In this document: one piece after another, positions 50,839-58,967 of the stretch
How positions within the stretch are numbered: position 1 is the stretch's first letter
Layout of the letters: each line of letters opens with the position of its first letter
Assembly: GCA_022548915.1 (NCBI GenBank)
Contig: JAKZES010000001.1
Span: 1-64,000 of the forward strand
Length of the DNA: 64,000 nt
From: Verrucomicrobiaceae bacterium E54
GTDB taxonomy: Bacteria > Verrucomicrobiota > Verrucomicrobiia > Verrucomicrobiales > Akkermansiaceae
Direction of reading: 5' to 3'
The notes under the pieces: model-generated
Database searches by the model: none
Seen by the model: the letters and a program-made list of their open reading frames with translations, nothing else
Told to the model about the DNA's origin: nothing
Translations under genes and position numbers: made by a program

Positions 50839-51432
50839 ATGATCGTCCGGTTGCGAGGGAAGGTGTGGGAGAGTTACCCCAATCGTCTGGTGGTGGAGGC
50901 CTCCGGGGTGGGCTACGAGGTGCTGGTCCCGTTTTCGAGCATGGACCGGCTGAATCCGGTGCCGGGGGCGGATATCGAGTTGCGGACCTACCACCACATC
51001 CGGGAGAACGGCCAGCAGCTCTATGGTTTTGCGACCGAGGAGGAACGGGATCTGTTCCTCCTCCTGATCGGGAGGGTGAGCGGGATCGGCCCGGCGATTG
51101 CTTTGGCGGTGCTCAATGGCATGCCGGCGGCCCGCTTCAAGGCCTGCGTGGCGGAGGGGGACAGCGTCGGTCTCTCCAAGATCAAGGGCCTCGGCAAGAA
51201 GACCGCCGAGCGGATCATCCTCGAGCTCAAGGACAAGGTCGGAATGGTGGAGACCTGGCGGGGAGTCGAGAGTGGGGAGGTGGCGCCGAAGGCGGCCGAC
51301 GCCGAGCTGGCCCTCGTGGCCCTCGGCTACAAGCAGGTGGATGCCCGCAAGGCGGTGCGGAAATTGCTTGAGGAGCAGGCCGAGGCGACGACCGAGGAGT
51401 TGATCCGTGGCGCGCTGAAGTCGATGTCATGA
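50839..51432 (+). CDS. ruvA: Holliday junction DNA helicase subunit RuvA
   Basis: 197 residues from the ATG at 50839. RuvA binds four-way junctions and recruits RuvB. The N-terminal OB fold (MIVRLRGKVWESYPNRLVVEASGVGYEV in pieces), the two helix-hairpin-helix motifs (VSGIGPAIALAVLNG, IKGLGKKTAERIILELKDKVG) and the C-terminal RuvB-binding domain (LVALGYKQVDARKAVRKLL) are present. TTGACG lies at 50803-50808, a possible -35. The stop codon overlaps the next start (ATGA). ruvB and ruvC are not in the window. Confidence 0.96.
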   Translation: MIVRLRGKVWESYPNRLVVEASGVGYEVLVPFSSMDRLNPVPGADIELRTYHHIRENGQQLYGFATEEERDLFLLLIGRVSGIGPAIALAVLNGMPAARFKACVAEGDSVGLSKIKGLGKKTAERIILELKDKVGMVETWRGVESGEVAPKAADAELALVALGYKQVDARKAVRKLLEEQAEATTEELIRGALKSMS

Positions 51433-52706
51433 GTTTGTCGCTGGAAACGATCCGGGCCGCCCTGCCGGATGGGGGATTGTATGAAGGGGGGTGGCGGTTT
51501 TCGCCCGAGCCGCTGCCACTGAGCCGATCGGAAATGCGGTTCGTGCAGGGTCTGGGCCATCCGCTGGCCCGCTTCCAACAGGCATGCGACGAGATTTACC
51601 GGCGCAGCGTCGGCACCTCCCTGCCGGGCTGGATCGCCGAACTGCTGGACAGCGGCAAGCCGACCTGGATGGTGGACATCCAGCGCGAGGCGGGCCGCCA
51701 GGGCCAGCGACCGCGGGTCATTCGCCCGGACCTGTTGTTGGAAGAGGGCGGGTTCGCCCTGACCGAGCTGGATGCCGTGCCCGGTGGCATGGGCATCACG
51801 GCCTGGCTTTCCAGGCTGTATGCAGGGGCCGGCTACCGCGTTGCCGGAGGAGCGGATGGGATGGTCCGGGGCTTCGCGGGTGTTCTCGAAGAGGGAGGAG
51901 AGATCGTGATTTCCGAGGAGGCGGCCGATTACCGGACGGAAATGGAGTGGCTCGCCGATGCGGCCGGAGGCGGCCGACGGGTCGTGTCGGCGGAAGCGTT
52001 CCAGGGAGTGGGCCACGCGATCTACCGCTTTTTCGAATGGTTCGACTGGGAGAGCCTGCCCTTGTTCCGGAGCCTGGCCGAGCGCTCGGTCGCCGGAGGT
52101 CTGCGGATGAACCCTCCGTGCCTGCCGCATCTCGAGGACAAGCTGTGGCTGGCCTTGTTGTGGACGCCGGCACTGCAGCCCCTGTGGCGGGAAGTGCTGC
52201 GGGGAAGTCATCTCGAACGCATCCGGGAACTGGTGCCCTTCAGCTGGGTGGTCGATCCCTCACCGCTGCCGCCCCAGGCGGCGATCCCGCGGATGGAAGT
52301 GCACTCGTGGGACGAGGTGGCGCGCTTCAGCCAGAAGGACCGGCAACTGGTGCTGAAGATCAGTGGCTTCCACGAAACTGCCTGGGGCTCGCGCGGCGTC
52401 TTCATCGGCCACGACCTGTCCGGGCCGGAATGGAAGCGGCAGGTCCGTCACGCACTCGACGATTTCAGCCAGCAGCCCTGGATCATGCAGGAGTTCCGGG
52501 AAACCCGGGTGGTCCGGCATCCGGTCTACCGCGACGACGGCAGCATCGAGGAATTCGAGGGCCGCGTGAGGCTTTGCCCGTACTATTTCATCGACGACGA
52601 GGGGAAGACCTCTCTCGGCGGTTGCCTGGCGACGCTGGTGCCGGTCGACAAGAAAAAGATCCACGGCATGCGCGACGCCGTGCTGCTGCCGGTTGTCGAG
52701 GCCTGA
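51429..52706 (+). CDS. Unrecognised 425-residue protein, possibly ATP-grasp-like
   Basis: 425 residues, overlapping the ruvA stop codon by 4 nt and so translationally coupled. Segments RPDLLLEEGGFALTELDAVPGGMG and, later, LKISGFHETAWGSRGVFIGHD with RVRLCPYYFIDDEGKTSLGGCLATL have the feel of a circularly permuted ATP-grasp ligase (glutathionylspermidine-synthase type), where acidic residues and basic residues bind Mg-ATP. I could not confirm the full motif set. No membrane segment or signal peptide. Coupling to ruvA may only reflect compact gene packing. Confidence 0.55.
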   Translation: MSLSLETIRAALPDGGLYEGGWRFSPEPLPLSRSEMRFVQGLGHPLARFQQACDEIYRRSVGTSLPGWIAELLDSGKPTWMVDIQREAGRQGQRPRVIRPDLLLEEGGFALTELDAVPGGMGITAWLSRLYAGAGYRVAGGADGMVRGFAGVLEEGGEIVISEEAADYRTEMEWLADAAGGGRRVVSAEAFQGVGHAIYRFFEWFDWESLPLFRSLAERSVAGGLRMNPPCLPHLEDKLWLALLWTPALQPLWREVLRGSHLERIRELVPFSWVVDPSPLPPQAAIPRMEVHSWDEVARFSQKDRQLVLKISGFHETAWGSRGVFIGHDLSGPEWKRQVRHALDDFSQQPWIMQEFRETRVVRHPVYRDDGSIEEFEGRVRLCPYYFIDDEGKTSLGGCLATLVPVDKKKIHGMRDAVLLPVVEA

Positions 52707-52719
52707 TACCAAAGAAAAA

Positions 52720-52742
52720 GGCCCGGAGCGGAACTCCGGGCC
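52720..52742. terminator. Bidirectional intrinsic terminator between the ruvA-linked gene and rpmB
   Basis: GGCCCGGAG and CTCCGGGCC form a perfect 9-bp stem with a 5-nt loop. On the minus strand it is followed by TTTTTCTTT, a good T-tract for rpmB; on the plus strand TTCTT follows. Confidence 0.88.
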
Positions 52743-52770
52743 TTCTTGAAAGTTGTGGGCGGATCCAGCC

Positions 52771-53034
52771 TCAGATCAGGCCGGCCTTCTTGAGGGTCAC
52801 GTAGGCACCGTTCTTGTTGACGGTCTTGAGCGCGCGGCACGAAAGTTTCACCCGCACCCAGCGATTCAGCTCGGGCACCCAGATGCGCTTGCTCTGCAGG
52901 TTGGGCGAGACCTTGCGCTTCACCACCTTGGTGACGTGACGGCCGATGCCGCCTTTTTTCTTGGCGAGACCGGAGCGGTTGATTCTACCGCCGGAACGAA
53001 CTCGGCTTCCTCGGATACTGCAGACGCGTGCCAT
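52771..53034 (-). CDS. rpmB: 50S ribosomal protein L28
   Basis: 87 residues. Basic protein beginning MARVCSIRGSRVRSGGRI; the core NLQSKRIWVPELNRWVRVKLSCRALKTV is the L28 signature region. It belongs to the large ribosomal subunit. No zinc-binding cysteine set is present (a C-minus form). It is a single-gene unit followed by a strong terminator. Confidence 0.95.
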   Translation of the reverse strand: MARVCSIRGSRVRSGGRINRSGLAKKKGGIGRHVTKVVKRKVSPNLQSKRIWVPELNRWVRVKLSCRALKTVNKNGAYVTLKKAGLI

Positions 53035-53492
53035 GATTGGAAAGGGGTCGGTTGAAGGGGCGCGAAGGATGCATGCGGCCTCCGGGGGGTCAAGGGAAAT
53101 CGGAAGGTCTGTGCAGCAGGGCGATCAATGCCAAGGAAAGAATGAAGCGGAGCGCAGGGAATCAGGTGGCTTGATGAACCTGATCGGCAGGGTGAAGAGG
53201 ATCTTTCGTGGTTTGCGGTGCTTGAGTCGTCGCATTCCGGAAACGACATGTTCTCGCCGTGAAACGGGTCGAATCGGTTTCGCAACGAGTCGATTCGCCA
53301 CGCAAAGGAGTCGTTTGGGCATCGAAATGAGTCGAGTTTCTCGCGGAACCCATCGTTCTCCTCCGTCCACAGCCCGTTCTCCCGGCGAAACGGCCCGTGC
53401 GGGTGCCGGACCGACTCGACCGGCCCCGCGCCGGGTCCGGAATCCTGCGCGGATCGCCCCTTCCGCCGGCTTGCCGGCCGTGCTAAGGATAA
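53035..53492. other. Non-coding stretch with GAGTCG-rich sequence
   Basis: No convincing gene. Between 53220 and 53345 the words GAGTCG/TCGATTC recur irregularly (for example TTGAGTCGTCG, ACGAGTCGATTC, AGGAGTCGTTT, ATGAGTCGAGTTTC), giving several short imperfect inverted repeats. Codon-like patterns in all frames look random. Confidence 0.5.
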
Positions 53493-53522
53493 GGCCCGCC
53501 CCGCCTTGCGGCGGGACGGGCC
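53493..53522 (-). terminator. Terminator-like hairpin for the 53571-53990 gene
   Basis: GGCCCGCCCCGCC and GGCGGGACGGGCC pair over 13 positions with one mismatch, 49 nt past the minus-strand stop codon, and TTATCCTTAG follows on that strand. Confidence 0.6.
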
Positions 53523-53570
53523 TGCTGGTGCAGCGGGTGCTGCCTGATGCTCAGTCTTCGCGGATCGACA

Positions 53571-53990
53571 TCAGGCGGCTTCCCCCGCCGCGGGGCTTTC
53601 TGCTTCCGTGGGTTCGTCACCCTCCTGCGCTCCCTGGCGGACGAGTCCGCTGCGGCGTTCGCTCAGGGTCACGTAGCCCATGGCGCGGTAGAGTTCGCTG
53701 TCCTCCCCGTAGGAAAGATGCGCCCTCACGGCATTGGCGACCTTGCGAAGCACCTTGCGGGCCTCGGTGTCCAATGTCTTGCGCCGCTTCACCGCCGCCG
53801 ATTTCTGGGCGGCCAGTGCCTTCATCTCCAGCTCGTGCGCCCTCACGGGCGCCACCGCTGTGTCGAACTCCGCCAGGGTCATCCCGGCGAAGGTTTCCTC
53901 CGGAGCAAGCTCCTGCCATGCGGCTTGGAACTGCTCGACCCGATCCGCCACCGGCGGATACTTCCGTTGTGTATGGCTATTGTTGGCCAT
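53571..53990 (-). CDS. Conserved hypothetical protein, helical
   Basis: 139 residues from the ATG at 53990 (MANNSHTQRKYPPV). Mostly helical and alanine/arginine rich, with a conserved-looking block GEDSELYRAMGYVTLSERRSGLVR that I associate with small hypothetical proteins of Planctomycetes and Verrucomicrobia. The last 25 residues are acidic. It stands alone at the border of the accessory region with an AT-rich upstream region (54064-54096). Function unknown. Confidence 0.65.
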   Translation of the reverse strand: MANNSHTQRKYPPVADRVEQFQAAWQELAPEETFAGMTLAEFDTAVAPVRAHELEMKALAAQKSAAVKRRKTLDTEARKVLRKVANAVRAHLSYGEDSELYRAMGYVTLSERRSGLVRQGAQEGDEPTEAESPAAGEAA

Positions 53991-54150
53991 TGTTTCGTCA
54001 TTTTGGTTTGCAGCTGTGTGCTCCCGCCGCGCGGAGTGCGGGACCACCGAGGCCCCGCGAGAACGATATTTAACGTAGATTAATGAAAATCGGGCGACGG
54101 GGTCAATCAGGGCATCCGGTGAACTTCTGTGGATAACTCGGAAAAAACTC

Positions 54151-54176
54151 CGAAAACCCCGGAAACCCCGGAAACA
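54151..54176. repeat. 9-bp tandem repeat (CCGGAAACC)
   Basis: About three units of CCGGAAACC, the outer ones imperfect, preceded by the related CTCCGAAAA. First of four tandem-repeat blocks within 460 bp. Confidence 0.7.
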
Positions 54177-54197
54177 AGGACGAAGGGAAGGGGGCGG

Positions 54198-54263
54198 ATG
54201 CCGCCACCGGCCGGCGGCGCGGTGCGGATCGTGCCGCCACCGGCCGGCGGCGCGGTGCGGATC
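54198..54263. repeat. 33-bp tandem repeat, two copies
   Basis: Two adjacent 33-bp units, 54198-54230 and 54231-54263, differ only at the first base (ATGCCGCCACC.. versus GTGCCGCCACC..). Each unit contains GCCGGCGGCGC. Confidence 0.9.
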
Positions 54264-54458
54264 GAGTTCCCTGTGGATGTCGATCGGCAAGGTTCACTCC
54301 CCCGATCGTCCCGCCCGGCCCGCGAAAGGCAAACCGATCGATGGGGGCCCCGGTGTCGGATGGTGCTCCTGTGGCAGTCATGCCGCCATCCTGGCATGGG
54401 TTCTCAAGGGCAAATCCGGGCCGCCGGGCAGCGGGAAGCCCTTTCGGCGGGTCCTTCG

Positions 54459-54538
54459 TTGCAAGACCCTTGCAGGGGTCTTGCAAAACCCTTGCAGGAC
54501 TTTGCAGGACTTTGCAGGGATTGCAGGGATTGCAGGAC
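54459..54538. repeat. Degenerate TTGCAGG tandem array
   Basis: About eight units of 9-11 bp around TTGCAGG (TTGCAGGGGTC, TTGCAAAACCC, TTGCAGGACT twice, TTGCAGGGA twice, TTGCAGGAC). Confidence 0.8.
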
Positions 54539-54568
54539 CGCCGAAATTTCCTGATTTTCCGCTCGACG

Positions 54569-54610
54569 GGGTTTCGGCAGACCGGGGTTTCGGCAGACCG
54601 GGGTTTCGGC
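54569..54610. repeat. 16-bp tandem repeat, 2.6 copies
   Basis: GGGTTTCGGCAGACCG occurs at 54569-54584 and 54585-54600 and is followed by the partial copy GGGTTTCGGC. Confidence 0.9.
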
Positions 54611-54642
54611 ATCAATTCTTGGGTTGGCGGTCGTGATGGAGC

Positions 54643-54659
54643 GCCGGTTTGAAACCGGC
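54643..54659. repeat. REP-like hairpin
   Basis: GCCGGTTT-G-AAACCGGC, an 8-bp perfect stem within GGAGCGCCGGTTTGAAACC, the same style as the hairpins at 12774 and 36156. Confidence 0.6.
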
Positions 54660-54982
54660 ACCGCCGAAGGGAAAGCCCGCGAACCGGCCCGGCGGAGACG
54701 ACTCCTCGGCTGCCTTCGGGTTGCCTTCGAGCCGCCGTCGAGAAGCGGTCGTGGAAGGCGGTGGGGGAGGGGGAGCCGTTGGCGCGGGGGAATCGCGGGG
54801 GACTTGAAGATGGAAGCGGGCGTGCGGGAGGCGGGTTCGCGCGGTCACCTTGCCCGCATGGGAGCAGCGGTTCGTCTTGGACGGCGGGGTCCTGATGGCG
54901 ACCGGTGCGTCGCGGCACCGGCCGGGTCATCGTGCTCGACGCATCCCGCCGGACCGACGAAAACCCCACCGTGACCCTCGAC

Positions 54983-55109
54983 CCCGCCGCTCGACCGGCG
55001 AAAGGGAACTCCATCATCCCGCCGGTCAGTCCGTCCTCCTGCCGAAGGATCCGGCCTTCCATCCCGATGGCGAGGGCCTGGCCTGGAGGTGCCGGAGATT
55101 GAGCGCGTC
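54983..55109 (+). repeat. 127-bp direct repeat, copy 1 (HNH 3'-end remnant)
   Basis: Differs from copy 2 (56306-56432) at about 7 of 127 positions with no gaps. In the HNH reading frame it encodes RRSTGERELHHPAGQ ... LAWR. The rest of the HNH gene is missing here. Confidence 0.92.
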
Positions 55110-55196
55110 GTTCCCAACGGCCTGAAGGGCCGGATCGTCCCGGCACCTCCCGTTGCAGGATGGGTGGCATCTTGGCTCTTGTTGGATCGAACCGGT

Positions 55197-55772
55197 TCAG
55201 CCGGTTGCGGTGAGTCGCCCAACCAGCTCGTTGTAGGCCTCACGGCCGCCCTCGGCCCGGCACCATCGCTCGACCGCCGCCAGATCGACCCGTTCCGCCT
55301 GCCTGCGGCAGATGAGGACCGCCTGGTCGAAATTCGCGCGGGCCTGCCAGTGGATGTAGCCGGCGAGCCGATCCTTCACGCTGTCGGTCGGAGACAGCAG
55401 CCGCAGCGTCCGCCCGGCCACCTCGACTTCCTCGGGGGTGATCGGAAACTCTTCGCCGATCTCCACCGGTCCCCGGGGGAACTCGAGGAACAAGTGCGGG
55501 CATTCGGGATGCTTGAAGTAGCGCGAGCGGGTCGGAGCGAATCCGATCTCCCTGAGCACCGGCTCCAGGCGGCTGCGACCGAGATCGTCGGGCACCAGAT
55601 CGAGGTCGCCCGAGCGGTAGAGACCTTCGGTGTAGATGGAAACGACCGCACCGCCGACCAGCACCGAGCGGATGCCGGCTCCTTCGAGGTGCCACGCGAC
55701 ATAGCGCCACAGCTCCTCTTCGGTGCAGGTCGCCCAGTCGGGCGGCGACAACTGACTTGAATCATCGGTCAT
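55197..55772 (-). CDS. Nucleotidyltransferase-fold protein (toxin/AbiEii-like or DUF6036-like)
   Basis: 191 residues. The core VLVGGAVVSIYTEGLYRSGDLDLVPDD is the nucleotidyltransferase pattern GG-x(n)-S/T-x-D-x-D, with the two metal-binding acids in GDLDL. Later SVKDRLAGYIHW and DQAVLICRR match the helical half of minimal nucleotidyltransferases. It is divergent from a winged-helix gene with starts only 19 bp apart, an arrangement seen in toxin-antitoxin and abortive-infection modules. Which component is toxic, if any, cannot be told. Both genes sit between the two 127-bp repeats. Confidence 0.8.
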   Translation of the reverse strand: MTDDSSQLSPPDWATCTEEELWRYVAWHLEGAGIRSVLVGGAVVSIYTEGLYRSGDLDLVPDDLGRSRLEPVLREIGFAPTRSRYFKHPECPHLFLEFPRGPVEIGEEFPITPEEVEVAGRTLRLLSPTDSVKDRLAGYIHWQARANFDQAVLICRRQAERVDLAAVERWCRAEGGREAYNELVGRLTATG

Positions 55773-55785
55773 TCGACCTTAGGAT
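55757..55785 (+). promoter_or_regulatory. Promoter TTGAAT-N17-TAGGAT for the winged-helix gene
   Basis: TTGAAT (55757-55762), a 17-bp spacer, TAGGAT (55780-55785) and then 6 nt to the ATG at 55792: the clearest leaderless promoter in the window. The -35 lies inside the start of the divergent gene, so binding by the regulator could control both. Confidence 0.65.
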
Positions 55786-55791
55786 CCGGTC

Positions 55792-56142
55792 ATGATTTCA
55801 ACGGTCCTGCAAGACCTTTTCGGCGGCAAGGCGGCCGAGGCGGTGCTGCTTTCCCTGTTTCACCAGGGCGAGGCGTATGGTCGTGCGGTGTCGCGGGACT
55901 TCGGGGTGTCGCTCGATTCGGTGCAGCGGCAACTGGACCGTTTCGAGCGCTCCGGGGCCTTGGTTTGCAAGCAACTGGGGCGGACGCTGGTCTACAGCTG
56001 GAACCCTAAGTCACGGGTGGCGGCACGGTTGAGGGAACTGGTCGGAGTGGCCTATGATGGTCTCGGCCCCGAGGTGAAGGAGGTGGTTTTCCAGGCGCGG
56101 CGGCAGCCCCGGGCGAAGGACAAACCGGTGATCCGGCGGTGA
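55792..56142 (+). CDS. Winged-helix transcription regulator
   Basis: 116 residues. Residues 1 to about 75 form a winged helix: LQDLFGGKAAEAVLLSLFHQGEAYGRAVSRDFGVSLDSVQRQLDRFERSGALVCKQLGRTLVYSW, read as helices, recognition helix and wing. The C-terminus is basic. In other bacteria such regulators sit next to nucleotidyltransferase genes as the antitoxin or repressor. The divergent placement fits autoregulation. Confidence 0.82.
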   Translation: MISTVLQDLFGGKAAEAVLLSLFHQGEAYGRAVSRDFGVSLDSVQRQLDRFERSGALVCKQLGRTLVYSWNPKSRVAARLRELVGVAYDGLGPEVKEVVFQARRQPRAKDKPVIRR

Positions 56143-56152
56143 CCGGGTTGGA

Positions 56153-56434
56153 GTGGGGCCGGCTCACCTCATCCCCTTTTCGGAAAGCCACAACGACCAC
56201 CCGACCAACGGCCTCGCGCTGTGCAAGAACCACCACTGGGCGATGGACCGCGACCTCATCGCCCCGTGCCCCGATCACCGCTGGCGGGTTTCGGCGGTTC
56301 TTGATCCCCGCCGCTCGACCGGCGAAAGGGAACTTCATCATCCCGCCGGCCAGTCCGTCCTCCTGCCGAAAGATCCGGCCTTCCACCCCGATGGCGAGGG
56401 ACTCGCCTGGAGGTGCGGGAGATTGAGCGCGTAG
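56153..56434 (+). pseudogene. C-terminal remnant of an HNH endonuclease
   Basis: 93 codons from an internal position. The HNH motif is intact (AHLIPFSE ... NGLALCKNHHWAMDRDL) followed by RRSTGERELHH and LAWRCGRL, the usual end of this restriction-type HNH family, but the N-terminal two thirds are missing. It starts 10 bp after the winged-helix gene. Confidence 0.8.
56306..56432 (+). repeat. 127-bp direct repeat, copy 2
   Basis: Partner of 54983-55109. Here it is the 3' end of the HNH remnant and so shows the origin of the repeat. Direct orientation around the nucleotidyltransferase/winged-helix pair. Confidence 0.92.
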
Positions 56435-56630
56435 GGCGGGGAAAGGGCGCCGGGACTTTTCGCCGTCCAAAATCCTAACCGCCACGGCATCCTGACGCCC
56501 CAATCGCCGCCTGCGACCCTCGAACGACCTCCCATCCGCCACCCCTCCACTCCACCTGCAACCCGGAATCTGAGCACCAGGCGTGTTGCCACCGCCACAA
56601 TTCACGGACCCCTTCGATAGGGTAGGTGGG

Positions 56631-58388
56631 CTACCAAACAGGAAACCCCGGGTCCTGAACTTCCTCGGGGAAGAAGTCCCCAACCACAAGGCTCTCGGGG
56701 GCCTCCTTGAGGGCGACATTGACGTGTAGGTACTTGCTCCGCCAGTGGCTGATCGAGTCCCTGCTGGTCCAGTCCTCACCGAATGTGAGGCCGTGCATGA
56801 TGCGGGAAAGCGTCATCGATAAGTAGTGTTGTAGGTGATTGGCAAGCTGCGGAACAAATCTCGACTCGATGCCATGATGGACCAGGAGATTCCTGGCTCG
56901 ATAGATTCTGGAAAGATGCCACCTCAACGCCTCCTCGGACTTCGCCTGGCGTTTCTGCATTTCACGCGGATTACTCGCGAATTTCCAGCAACTGCAAACT
57001 CGGTAAAGTAGGAGCGGATGATCCGTGGTCAGTGCCATGAGGCTGTTGAGATTGTGATCCCCTTCGAGCTTTGAAACGATCGTCAGTATTCGTTCCGGTT
57101 CCACCGCGTCATTTGGGCCGAGAGGGAAAGGAATCGAAGAACGCTCGATCTTCGGGTTCTCCTTCAGCCAGAAGTGTAGGTTAATCGCCAGATACCTCAG
57201 AATTTTGTCGATTCTTCGCCACGTCACAATGGGGCAAATCAGCCGCTCAACCCGCTCGATGATTGAGCCTCCGTCGACTAGGGAGGCCAAGCATTCTACA
57301 GCCGACCAGAGATTTACCAGACGAAGTGCGTCTTCCTCAGCACGGAGAGCTTGGCCATGGAGGTCCAGTGCCGAAGCCAGAGCAGCTTCGCCGCGAAGCC
57401 CTGAAATAGCTTTAGTGGCCCTGCCCGCAAGGGTCACCGCGTTCCTTCTCGGATGGAGGTTGTCAAAGCGGCGAGGTCGAGCGTCAACCTCTCGAGCACT
57501 GTCACCGTTGTAGATCCACCCTCGATCTCGCACTCTTGGTGTTCTAGACTGCTGGTAGAACCCCAACAGATTCAAGGCGTCTTGGATCTCCACTCGGAGA
57601 GCGTTCAGCGCTTGATTGTCTTTTAGGGCCTTGACTGTCTTCTTAAAGAAAAACCATCGCCCGTTGCATGATAGGCCTGGAATTTTTGGGCTCGCGAGCG
57701 TTATCCCCCGGTGTTGAAGTACTGACCTGATGCCAGCCTGCTCCTCAGGTTCGCCCATCTCAACAGCTACGATGCAACTGAAGCTCCTCTCTCCCTGTGG
57801 AATACTCTCGAGGATCCACTCCACCACTTTTTGTGGAGCACAGCCGGGCATCGAATCATAGTCAGAGTAGTCAGTCGCATCGCACCCCCTCCGAAACGCC
57901 TGCGACCCGATCAAGGTGAGAATGAGATCAGTATCCTCCTTCTTCTTCTCTACACCGGCATCAGCAAGGTCCGACAGACGATTCCGGGCAGTTTCCGAAA
58001 ATCGCCGAGTGAACCCTTCCAAGAGCAGTAAGCGGCTCAAATCACCGACCTCGGCGGTGCTCTTGGACGTGGAGATCTCACAAACAACATTGCACTCCTG
58101 AGCCGTCAGCAGGCTCTTCTCCACACCTCCATAGAGCCGACCAGAGATCTCCTGCTGAACGGCACACAGATGTTTTTTCCATCGGTCGTCTCGATTAGAC
58201 AAGGACGCGACCTCAACGGCTTCCTCAATGAGGCAAGGAATCGTCAAGAGCTGGGGCTGGAAGGTATCTGGGGTGTATTGGTCGAAGAGTTCGTGCCACC
58301 GCATCGCCAGAAACGTGCTCCCCTTGTCGTGCAATCGAAGATCCTCTGCCGCGGCCATCCACATGAGCAACAAAATGGCGTGCCCCAT
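56631..58388 (-). CDS. Large HEPN (Apea-like) domain protein, lower GC than surroundings
   Basis: 585 residues from the ATG at 58388; a TTG at 58526 would add 46 residues. The C-terminal part has YRARNLLVHHG near residue 500, matching the R-N-x(3)-H pattern of HEPN ribonuclease-like domains, and upstream EDALRLVNLWSAVECLASLVDGG resembles the Apea-like HEPN start. The N-terminal half has no motif I recognise. Base composition is visibly more AT rich than the neighbouring genes, which suggests recent transfer. HEPN proteins are common in phage defence and toxin systems. It stands alone; no nucleotidyltransferase partner is directly adjacent. Confidence 0.7.
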   Translation of the reverse strand: MGHAILLLMWMAAAEDLRLHDKGSTFLAMRWHELFDQYTPDTFQPQLLTIPCLIEEAVEVASLSNRDDRWKKHLCAVQQEISGRLYGGVEKSLLTAQECNVVCEISTSKSTAEVGDLSRLLLLEGFTRRFSETARNRLSDLADAGVEKKKEDTDLILTLIGSQAFRRGCDATDYSDYDSMPGCAPQKVVEWILESIPQGERSFSCIVAVEMGEPEEQAGIRSVLQHRGITLASPKIPGLSCNGRWFFFKKTVKALKDNQALNALRVEIQDALNLLGFYQQSRTPRVRDRGWIYNGDSAREVDARPRRFDNLHPRRNAVTLAGRATKAISGLRGEAALASALDLHGQALRAEEDALRLVNLWSAVECLASLVDGGSIIERVERLICPIVTWRRIDKILRYLAINLHFWLKENPKIERSSIPFPLGPNDAVEPERILTIVSKLEGDHNLNSLMALTTDHPLLLYRVCSCWKFASNPREMQKRQAKSEEALRWHLSRIYRARNLLVHHGIESRFVPQLANHLQHYLSMTLSRIMHGLTFGEDWTSRDSISHWRSKYLHVNVALKEAPESLVVGDFFPEEVQDPGFPVW

Positions 58389-58933
58389 AAGGACACGCCA
58401 TTCTGAAATTTTGGGCCGCGGGTTGGATTTTCTCTGGCTCTCGCCTTTGATGACCAACCGGCTGGCCCGATAGGCCGTGGCTCGGGGATTACTCCTCCGT
58501 TGAATGCCGGAGAGATTCTCACCCAATGCTCCGACATTTTCAAGCCAAATTTCCTTCCATGCAGGAAGATCGAAGGATGGCTGAGGTAAAAAAGAGGGCC
58601 AAGAACCGCCATAATACTATGAAGCTGCGGGGCCTAGATCTCAGCGGCTCAATCTGAATCCCAAATCACGGGAAAATGGCCCGACCAAGCCACCACTCCC
58701 CCATGATTCGGCGTAATCTCGTGGGCCTGCTCTACCATGAGGCCAAGGCTAGGCATCCCCATGACCAAGCTCGTGGACGACCTCCTCCGTCCGGCTCTCG
58801 AGGCCGTCGAGACCACCCGACTCCGGGAAGCACCCTGTCGAAGGGGTCCCGAAATCCAAAGGTTCGTTCCCGCGGTGGCGGGCCAACGGTCCTGATTTGA
58901 GGACACAGCCTGAATGCCCCGCGATGGCGTAGG
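58389..58933. other. Gene-poor gap
   Basis: About 545 bp. The left part (to about 58640) keeps the lower GC of the HEPN gene and may hold its promoter or an N-terminal extension. The rest returns to high GC. A short plus-strand frame at 58758-58895 (MTKLVDDLLRPALEAVETTRL) looks like a gene fragment but is unrecognised. Confidence 0.45.
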
Positions 58934-58962
58934 GTGACGGCGGGATGGTGGATGGGTAGAGT
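58934..58962 (+). promoter_or_regulatory. Candidate promoter GTGACG-N17-TAGAGT for the NERD gene
   Basis: GTGACG (58934-58939), a 17-bp spacer and TAGAGT (58957-58962), then 5 nt to the ATG at 58968. Confidence 0.45.
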
Positions 58963-58967
58963 GAGGG

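Larger units (their letters stand above)
53991..55196. other. 1.2-kb gene-free region full of tandem repeats and gene remnants
   Basis: No intact gene. It holds an AT-rich segment (54064-54096), a perfect DnaA-box word TGTGGATAA (54128-54136), four different tandem-repeat blocks (listed separately), a hairpin GCCGGTTT-G-AAACCGGC (54643-54659) and the first copy of a 127-bp repeat derived from an HNH endonuclease 3' end (54983-55109). Confidence 0.7.

Noticed and set aside
54128-54136. Perfect DnaA-box word TGTGGATAA, considered as a sign of oriC
   Set aside because: Only one such word was seen, with no cluster and no dnaA or dnaN nearby; kept as an observation only.
54198-54610. CRISPR-like array
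   Set aside because: The repeats are direct tandems without unique spacers and of four different unit lengths; no cas genes in the window.
56143-56630. Intact restriction endonuclease gene
   Set aside because: Only the C-terminal HNH part is present; no start codon or N-terminal domain upstream because the winged-helix gene ends 10 bp before it.
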